The notes beneath the pieces were generated by a model, which was given only the letters and a program-made list of their open reading frames with translations, did not search any database and was not told where the DNA came from. From positions 188,501 through 252,500 of the forward strand of contig NZ_JAUSZF010000001.1 of NCBI RefSeq assembly GCF_030817315.1: DNA of 64,000 nt. Reading direction: 5' to 3'. This DNA is from Sphingomonas faeni (GTDB taxonomy: Bacteria; Pseudomonadota; Alphaproteobacteria; Sphingomonadales; Sphingomonadaceae). How positions within the stretch are numbered: the first letter of the stretch is position 1; the number at the start of each line of letters is the position of its first letter. The position numbers were made by a program, and so were the translations under genes. Positions 58,634 through 64,000 of this stretch are shown here, piece after piece.

Positions 58634-59098
58634 TTCCCGCAACACTTCGCGTAGTCTCGCTCCCCTCCCTGGAAGGGAGGGACTGGGGGTGGGTCGGTTT
58701 CCGCACATTCGAACGCGAGTGGCTCGATCGGGCGGACCCACCCCCGACCCCTCCCTTTCAGGGAGGGGGGAGCGTTGCGCTTCGATGCGGTCTGACTGCC
58801 TCGGTTAGGCCTCCTGCGGTGGGCGCTTGTCCGTATGCGTCCCCGGATTTCCCCAGACTAGAACTGCCCAACCCACAGCGTCCAGCCCAATCCGCGCGCC
58901 AAATCCCCCCGCACCCAGCGTCGAAACCGGCTTCGAATCCGTCCAATCCCCAAAAATCCCGTTGCGTCCCCGCCGCTCTATGATAGACGGAGGTTAATAC
59001 AGGGGCACGTTCACCGTTCGCTGAAGGCGCGGTCGGGACGCGACGAAGGTCGTGTTTCGAGACGGTGAGGCGTGTGCGCCATTTCGAAGGGTTTTGGC
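58634..59098. other. 465-bp region upstream of mraZ
   Basis: No gene seen. The first part holds a family 2 element (58658-58774). The rest should contain the dcw cluster promoter; TATGAT at about 58978-58983 is a possible -10 without a convincing -35 at proper spacing. Confidence 0.6.
58658..58774. repeat. family 2 inverted-repeat element, copy b
   Basis: 117 bp. Outer ends CGCTCCCCTCCCT / AGGGAGGGGGGAGCG; inner GGGTGGGTC / GACCCACCCCC. Shares CCCACCCCCGACCCCTCCC with the rpoB-rpoC element. Confidence 0.88.
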
Positions 59099-59599
59099 GT
59101 GTCGGTTCGTGGTCGCTATCAAGGAGACGGTATCGGCCTTGTCGACGACAAGGGCCGGGTAGCCATCCCTTCGGCACTTCGCACCACGCTTTCCGCAAAT
59201 GCCCCCAAGGCGAACGGCAAGGACGGCGGGACCATCATCATCGGCGCGCATCAGAAGAATCGCTGCCTGGTCGCGTATGATCCCGGTTACGTCGACATCC
59301 TCGCCGAGCGACTCGATCGCCGCGAATCCGAGAACACGTCCGAGAACGGCGAATACGACTATAATATCAAGCGCGCCGCCGCGTCGGGCGAAGCGGTGCC
59401 GTTCGATGGCTCCGGGCGCTTCATCATGCCGGCGTTCCCGCGCTTCTATGCGGGCATCAAGGGCCATGCGTTCTTCTATGGCGTGCTCGATTACATCGAG
59501 ATCTGGGACCCCGCGACGCTGATCGCCACCGACGGCATGCCCCCCGTCGTCAAGGAGATGGCGCGCTTCTACATGGCCGAGAAGGGGGTGCAGCTGTGA
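59099..59599 (+). CDS. mraZ: MraZ, dcw-cluster transcriptional repressor
   Basis: 166 residues from GTG 59099 (GAAGG eight bases upstream); GTG 59072 would add nine residues. Two SpoVT/AbrB-like halves: [15 protein letters not shown] and [15 protein letters not shown]. MraZ rings bind repeats near the dcw promoter and repress the cluster. Overlaps rsmH by 4 bp. Confidence 0.9.
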   Translation: MSVRGRYQGDGIGLVDDKGRVAIPSALRTTLSANAPKANGKDGGTIIIGAHQKNRCLVAYDPGYVDILAERLDRRESENTSENGEYDYNIKRAAASGEAVPFDGSGRFIMPAFPRFYAGIKGHAFFYGVLDYIEIWDPATLIATDGMPPVVKEMARFYMAEKGVQL

Positions 59600-60561
59600 G
59601 CACTCCCCCCGTTCTCGACACGTCCGCGGCACACATCCCCGTCCTGCTCGACGAAGTCCTGGCCGCGCTTTCCCCCGGGCCCGGCGAGACGATGGTCGAC
59701 GGCACGTTCGGCGCGGGCGGCTACACGCTGGCATTGCTCAAGTCGGGTGCCCGGATCGTGGCGTTCGACCGCGATCCCGACGCGATCGCCGCCGGCCGCT
59801 CGATCGAGGAGGCCGAAGAGGGCCTGACGCTGATCGCAGCCGACTTCTCGGCGATGGCGTCCGAACTCGAATCGCGTGGCCTTGCGCCGGTCGACGGCGT
59901 GACGCTCGACATCGGCGTGTCGTCGATGCAGCTCGACCAGGCCGAGCGCGGCTTCTCGTTCCAGTCCGACGGCCCGCTCGACATGCGGATGGCGCAGGCT
60001 GGCATGTCGGCGGCGGATTTCGTCAACGAAGCGGACGAGAACGAGATCGCCGACGTGCTCTATCAATATGGCGACGAGCCCAAGTCGCGGCGCGTCGCGC
60101 GCGCGATCGTCGCAGCGCGCCCGCTGACGCGGACCGGCGAGCTGGCGCACATCGTCCGCCGCGCGCTCGGCTACAAGGCGCACGACAAGAAGGACCCCGC
60201 GACGCGCGCGTTCCAGGCGATCCGCATCCACGTGAACCGCGAGCTGGGCGAGCTGGCCGATGGATTGCTGGCGGCCGAACGCGTGCTGAAGCCGGGCGGT
60301 CGGCTTGCGATCGTGACGTTCCACAGCCTCGAGGACCGGATGGTGAAGCGCTTCCTGCGCACGCGGTCCGGTGGCTCGCCTTCAGGTTCGCGTCATCTTC
60401 CGCAGGTGAAAGCCGTTGCGGAACCTAGTTTTTCTCATGTCGGCCGCGGTGTTCGCGCCGGCGAGGCCGAGATCGCACGCAACCCGCGCGCGCGCTCGGC
60501 GACATTACGAACGGCGCGGCGGACCTCCGCGCAACCTTGGACGGAAGAGGTGACGACATGA
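59596..60561 (+). CDS. rsmH: 16S rRNA (cytosine1402-N4)-methyltransferase
   Basis: 321 residues from GTG 59596. SAM loop [23 protein letters not shown] at the start, [19 protein letters not shown], and C-terminal [17 protein letters not shown]. It methylates the ribosomal P site. Second gene of the dcw cluster; overlaps ftsL by ATGA. Confidence 0.96.
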   Translation: MSTPPVLDTSAAHIPVLLDEVLAALSPGPGETMVDGTFGAGGYTLALLKSGARIVAFDRDPDAIAAGRSIEEAEEGLTLIAADFSAMASELESRGLAPVDGVTLDIGVSSMQLDQAERGFSFQSDGPLDMRMAQAGMSAADFVNEADENEIADVLYQYGDEPKSRRVARAIVAARPLTRTGELAHIVRRALGYKAHDKKDPATRAFQAIRIHVNRELGELADGLLAAERVLKPGGRLAIVTFHSLEDRMVKRFLRTRSGGSPSGSRHLPQVKAVAEPSFSHVGRGVRAGEAEIARNPRARSATLRTARRTSAQPWTEEVTT

Positions 60562-61256
60562 CGGCGGCGTATCGGATGAAGGGTGTGGGCTGGTTCGGGG
60601 GCTGCGTGGCCGTCGTGCTCGGTTTCTACCTCGTATCGCTGCAGGTCGCCGCAGAGCGCAAGAAGCTGGAGGCGGTCAACGGCCAGATCCGTGTCGCGCA
60701 GCGCGACATCCGCGCGCTGGAAACCGAGTTCGACACGCGCGGCAATTTGGCGCAGCTCGAGCGCTGGAACGGCGACACGTTGGCGCTGTCGGCGCCGACC
60801 GCCGGCCAGTTTGTGGTGAGCGAGGCTGCGCTCGCGGCGCTCGACGTCAACAGCCTGCGCGCGGACGGGGTCCAGACCGCCGCGCTGCTCGTGCCGTCGG
60901 GGGCGGGGTCCGTCGTCTCCACGTCGATCGTCCCGGTCACCGCTGCTCCGCCAGTCGTGAAGCTCGCGCCCGTTGCTCCGGTCCAGATGGCGCAGGTTAC
61001 TGCGCCCCGCGCGATGAACGTCGCGATCCAGGCCGCGTCGAAGACCGCGCTCAAGCCGGTCGTGATCCGCGCGTCGGTCTCGACGCCGCGCTCCGCCGAG
61101 GCAGCGCTCGTCCGTGCCGCCAAGACCGAACGCCTCGCAGCCGTCGCCAAGGTCCGTCCGCAGGCGGTCGCGATGCTCGACCGGAAGCTGCTGTCCGACA
61201 CGACGTTGGGTGACATCATGAGCGGCGCCCGCTCCGAGAGCGGCAAACGGCGGTGA
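60558..61256 (+). CDS. ftsL: FtsL-like cell division protein with long Ala/Pro-rich tail
   Basis: 232 residues. One membrane helix ([20 protein letters not shown]) followed by a coiled-coil-like segment ([27 protein letters not shown]), the FtsL design of the FtsQLB divisome complex. FtsL is usually about 100 residues; here residues 100-232 form an extra Ala/Val/Pro-rich periplasmic tail. Identity rests on topology and position between rsmH and ftsI. Confidence 0.82.
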   Translation: MTAAYRMKGVGWFGGCVAVVLGFYLVSLQVAAERKKLEAVNGQIRVAQRDIRALETEFDTRGNLAQLERWNGDTLALSAPTAGQFVVSEAALAALDVNSLRADGVQTAALLVPSGAGSVVSTSIVPVTAAPPVVKLAPVAPVQMAQVTAPRAMNVAIQAASKTALKPVVIRASVSTPRSAEAALVRAAKTERLAAVAKVRPQAVAMLDRKLLSDTTLGDIMSGARSESGKRR

Positions 61257-62971
61257 CCGCGTTGGTCGCCCGGCCTGTCTCGCAACAGCGTAGCGCCAAC
61301 CAGCGTCACGCCCTGGTGGCGACGGCGCACACGCGCCTGATGATGCTGATGTTCCTGTTCGGAGCAGCGGTGCTGGTGGTGGTCGGGCGGCTCGGGATGC
61401 TGGCGGTCCAGTCTTCGCTGGCCGATCCGCAGGCACGCTCAGCGGCGATCGCGGCGCGCGGCGACATCGTCGATCGCAACGGCGCACCCCTCGCGCGGAC
61501 GATCGATGCGTGGACGATCGCCGTCCACCCGAAAAAGCTGATCGGCGATCCGACCGAGATCGCCAGCAAGCTAGCCGCGCTGATGCCCGAAGCCGGCGAT
61601 CAGGCGCATTATTATGCGCTGCTGACGTCGCGAAAGAACTTCATCTATCTCCAGCGGCGCGCATCGCCGACGCTGGTCGAGCAGGTCAACGCGATCGGCG
61701 AGCCCGCGATCGTGTTCGACCGTGACACCCAGCGCCTGTATCCGCAGTCGACGATGGCCGCGCATGCGCTCGGCTTCCTGTCGACCGCGGGGCATGGCAT
61801 GAGCGGGATGGAGCGCGTGCTCGACGAGCGGCTGACCAATCCCGCACTCAACGGCACCCCCGTCGCGCTGTCGCTCGACAACCGCGTCCAGGCGGCGATG
61901 GAGAGCGAACTCGGTCGCGCGATGACGACGTTCTCGGCTCGCGGCGCTGGCGGCATCGTCCTCGACGTGGCGACTGGCGAAGTGATCGCGATGGTATCGT
62001 TGCCGGCCTTCAACCCCAACCGCGTCGGCATGTCGGGCACCGAGGAACTGCGCAACATCACGACGCAGAGCGTGTTCGAGCTGGGATCGACGTTCAAGCC
62101 GATCACGATGGCGACCGCGATGGATACCGGCGTGGTGACGTCGTTCGCGCGGCGCTTCGACGCGACGCATCCGCTCAAGGTCGGTCGCTTTACGATCCAC
62201 GACGAACGCGGCGATCCGAAGCGCTGGCTAAACATGGCCGAGACGCTGATCTATTCGTCGAACATCGCCACCGCGCGGGTCGCCGACGAGATCGGTCCGC
62301 AGAAGATGCAGGCGATGTTCAAGAAGCTGGGCTTCGATACCAAGCCCGATATCGAACTGCGCGAAAAGGGCGGCCCGCTGTGGCCGAAATACTGGGCGCG
62401 GACGACGACGATGACGACGGCCTATGGCCACGGCATCGCGGTGACGCCGCTGCATCTGGCGAGCGCCTATGCAGCGCTGGTCAATGGCGGGATCTGGCGG
62501 CCGGCGACGTTGCTGAAGGTCGCGCCGGGCCATGCCCCGGTCGGCCGTCGCGTCATTAGCGAACAGACCAGCGCGCGGATGCGGCAGATGCTGCGGCTGA
62601 TCGTGCAGCGCGGTACGGGGCGCAAGGGCGATGCGCCGGGCTACCGCGTCGGCGGCAAGACCGGCACCGCCGAGGCGGCGGTCTCGGGCGGGTACGATCA
62701 TTCGCGCAACGTGGCGACGTTTGCGGCTGCGTTCCCGATGGATGCGCCGCGCTATGTCGTGCTCGCGATGCTGGATTCGCCGCTCGGCACGAAGGAAACC
62801 TCCGGGTGGAAGACCGCGGCGTGGAACACCGCGCCAGTGGTAGGCCGCACGATCTCACGCGTCGGTGCGATCCTGGGCGTGGTGCCGGACGCGCACCGCG
62901 ACATCGACGTGTCTGACATCCTGCCGACTTTGTGGCAGGACCCGTCGCGTACACAGCCGACCGGGCAATGA
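61253..62971 (+). CDS. ftsI: peptidoglycan D,D-transpeptidase FtsI (PBP3)
   Basis: 572 residues from GTG 61253 overlapping ftsL. One N-terminal membrane helix (LMMLMFLFGAAVLVVVGRL), PBP dimerisation domain (RGDIVDRNGAPLART), and transpeptidase motifs: SxxK in ELGSTFKPIT, SxN in YSSNIATA and KTG in VGGKTGTAEA. It builds septal peptidoglycan. Confidence 0.95.
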   Translation: MTALVARPVSQQRSANQRHALVATAHTRLMMLMFLFGAAVLVVVGRLGMLAVQSSLADPQARSAAIAARGDIVDRNGAPLARTIDAWTIAVHPKKLIGDPTEIASKLAALMPEAGDQAHYYALLTSRKNFIYLQRRASPTLVEQVNAIGEPAIVFDRDTQRLYPQSTMAAHALGFLSTAGHGMSGMERVLDERLTNPALNGTPVALSLDNRVQAAMESELGRAMTTFSARGAGGIVLDVATGEVIAMVSLPAFNPNRVGMSGTEELRNITTQSVFELGSTFKPITMATAMDTGVVTSFARRFDATHPLKVGRFTIHDERGDPKRWLNMAETLIYSSNIATARVADEIGPQKMQAMFKKLGFDTKPDIELREKGGPLWPKYWARTTTMTTAYGHGIAVTPLHLASAYAALVNGGIWRPATLLKVAPGHAPVGRRVISEQTSARMRQMLRLIVQRGTGRKGDAPGYRVGGKTGTAEAAVSGGYDHSRNVATFAAAFPMDAPRYVVLAMLDSPLGTKETSGWKTAAWNTAPVVGRTISRVGAILGVVPDAHRDIDVSDILPTLWQDPSRTQPTGQ

Positions 62972-62981
62972 GGACTATTGC

Positions 62982-64000
62982 ATGAAACTCGCAGCGCTGA
63001 CCGACGGGACGGAAGAGGCGCAGGTGACGGGGTTTGCGATCGATCACCGCAAGGTCGCGCCCGGCACGGTGTTCGGCGCGTTCGAAGGCGCGCGCGCCAA
63101 CGGCGAGGACTTTATAGAGGACGCGATCCGCTCGGGCGCGATCGCGGTGGTCGCGCGGCCGGGCCTGACGGTCGAGGGTGCGACGTACATCGCCGACGAC
63201 AATCCCCGCGAGCGGTTCGCGCAACTTGCCGCGAAGTTCTTCGCGCCGTTCCCGGATACGTCGGTCGCGATCACGGGGACGAACGGGAAGACGTCGTGCG
63301 TCGAGATGACCCGGCAGCTGTGGCGCATGGCCGGCTTCCATGCAGCCTCGATCGGCACGCTCGGGGTTACCACCGCGGACGAGCGCGTGACGACCGGCCT
63401 GACGACGCCTGACGTCGTAACCTTCCTGTCGAACGTCGCTGGTCTCGCGCGCGAGGGTGTGACGCATCTGGCGTTCGAGGCGTCGAGCCATGGGCTGACG
63501 CAGTACCGGACCGAGGGGCTGAAGGTGACCGCGGCGGCCTTCACGAACCTCAGCCGAGACCACCTCGACTATCACGGTGACATGGCCGCATATTTTACCG
63601 CCAAGATCCGATTGTTCTCCGAGGTGCTGTCGACCGACGGTACTGCAGTGGTCTGGGCGGACGATCCCCAGTCGGCACGCGTAATCGATCTGGCCCGCGA
63701 ACGCGGCAACCGCTTGGTGACGGTCGGCACGCAGGGCGAGACGCTGCGGCTGGTCGGCCGCGATCCGACTTTGCTGGGGCAGGGGCTGACGATCGAGGCC
63801 GAGGGCCGGACGTACACGGTGACCCTCCCACTGATCGGCGCCTACCAGGCAGCGAACGCGCTGGTGTCAGCTGGGCTCGTGATCGCCACCGGCGGCGACG
63901 TGGCGGCAACGATCGCCAACCTCGCTCGGCTGCAACCGGTGCGCGGGCGGCTGGAGCGCGCGGTAATCGCGAAGTCGGGTGCGCCGGTTTACGTCGACTA
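62982..64000 (+). CDS. murE: UDP-N-acetylmuramoyl-tripeptide synthetase MurE, cut by window end
   Basis: 339 residues visible. It adds the third stem-peptide residue (meso-diaminopimelate in Gram-negatives). ATP loop AITGTNGKTSCVEMTRQ, TTGLTTPDV, EASSHGLTQYRT, NLSRDHLDYHG and LIGAYQAANALVS are Mur-ligase signatures. Start ATG 62982, 10 bp after ftsI. The C-terminal domain with the DAP-specific DNPR motif lies outside. Confidence 0.95.
   Translation, partial: MKLAALTDGTEEAQVTGFAIDHRKVAPGTVFGAFEGARANGEDFIEDAIRSGAIAVVARPGLTVEGATYIADDNPRERFAQLAAKFFAPFPDTSVAITGTNGKTSCVEMTRQLWRMAGFHAASIGTLGVTTADERVTTGLTTPDVVTFLSNVAGLAREGVTHLAFEASSHGLTQYRTEGLKVTAAAFTNLSRDHLDYHGDMAAYFTAKIRLFSEVLSTDGTAVVWADDPQSARVIDLARERGNRLVTVGTQGETLRLVGRDPTLLGQGLTIEAEGRTYTVTLPLIGAYQAANALVSAGLVIATGGDVAATIANLARLQPVRGRLERAVIAKSGAPVYVD

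Overview
The window reads as chromosomal DNA of a sphingomonad (Alphaproteobacteria; most likely Sphingomonas or a close relative). Reasons: high GC with strong G/C third positions; a dcw cluster beginning mraZ-rsmH-ftsL-ftsI-murE; the alphaproteobacterial mitochondrial-type complex I gene NDUFA12 next to a DUF2155 gene; the TIGR02300 acidic zinc-ribbon gene beside aroA; and many short GC-rich inverted-repeat elements between genes. The genus is inferred, not proven. No prophage, insertion sequence, CRISPR array or rRNA operon was seen.

Layout. 1-2.4 kb: 3' part of aroA missing at the left edge, TIGR02300 gene, tRNA-Ala(GGC), and a frameshifted LysR gene. 2.5-8.4 kb: leucine/isovalerate catabolism (isovaleryl-CoA dehydrogenase, both methylcrotonyl-CoA carboxylase subunits, a small NTF2-like protein, a MaoC dehydratase). 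8.4-14 kb: sugar-acid catabolism (IlvD/Edd dehydratase, secreted aldose 1-epimerase, FucP-type transporter, AraD1/GguC-type FAH-fold enzyme), with two matching GntR/FadR-like operator sequences. 14-18.4 kb: PhoPQ-like two-component system, a secreted OB-fold-like protein, a frameshifted PepSY protein and a small membrane protein. 18.6-26.2 kb: SDR, OFA-family transporter, FAH hydrolase, catalase-family protein, metallophosphoesterase, TonB-like protein, GT1 glycosyltransferase. 26.6-35.5 kb: rpoBC as a stand-alone unit with its own promoter, leader and terminator. 35.7-40.8 kb: hemerythrin-like protein, M15 peptidase, RluA pseudouridine synthase, ArfB, fRMsr, a broken RcnB-like gene and a polytopic membrane protein. 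41-44.6 kb: lipoamide dehydrogenase, thioesterase, small membrane protein and pyruvate dehydrogenase E2. 44.7-53.6 kb: universal stress protein, PAS-winged-helix regulator, M28 peptidase, GGDEF-EAL protein, fatty acyl-AMP ligase, RecX, double cold-shock protein, DUF192 protein. 54-58.6 kb: NDUFA12, DUF2155, Aat, ParA, a lipoprotein, cysteine synthase and small proteins. 59.1-64 kb: start of the dcw division/cell-wall cluster, running off the right edge inside murE.

The most interesting observations are regulatory or structural rather than a new gene system. The rpoB leader carries a good promoter, a 22-codon leader ORF and a terminator-like hairpin whose loop contains that ORF's stop codon, suggesting translation-coupled attenuation. 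At least six families of inverted-repeat elements sit between genes. One lies between rpoB and rpoC, one supplies the Shine-Dalgarno sequence of mccB, and one encodes the C-terminus of a response regulator. DUF2155 and aat overlap tail to tail for 184 bp. Three genes (LysR, PepSY, RcnB-like) look broken; the two frameshifts lie in GC-rich repeats, so sequencing error must be excluded.
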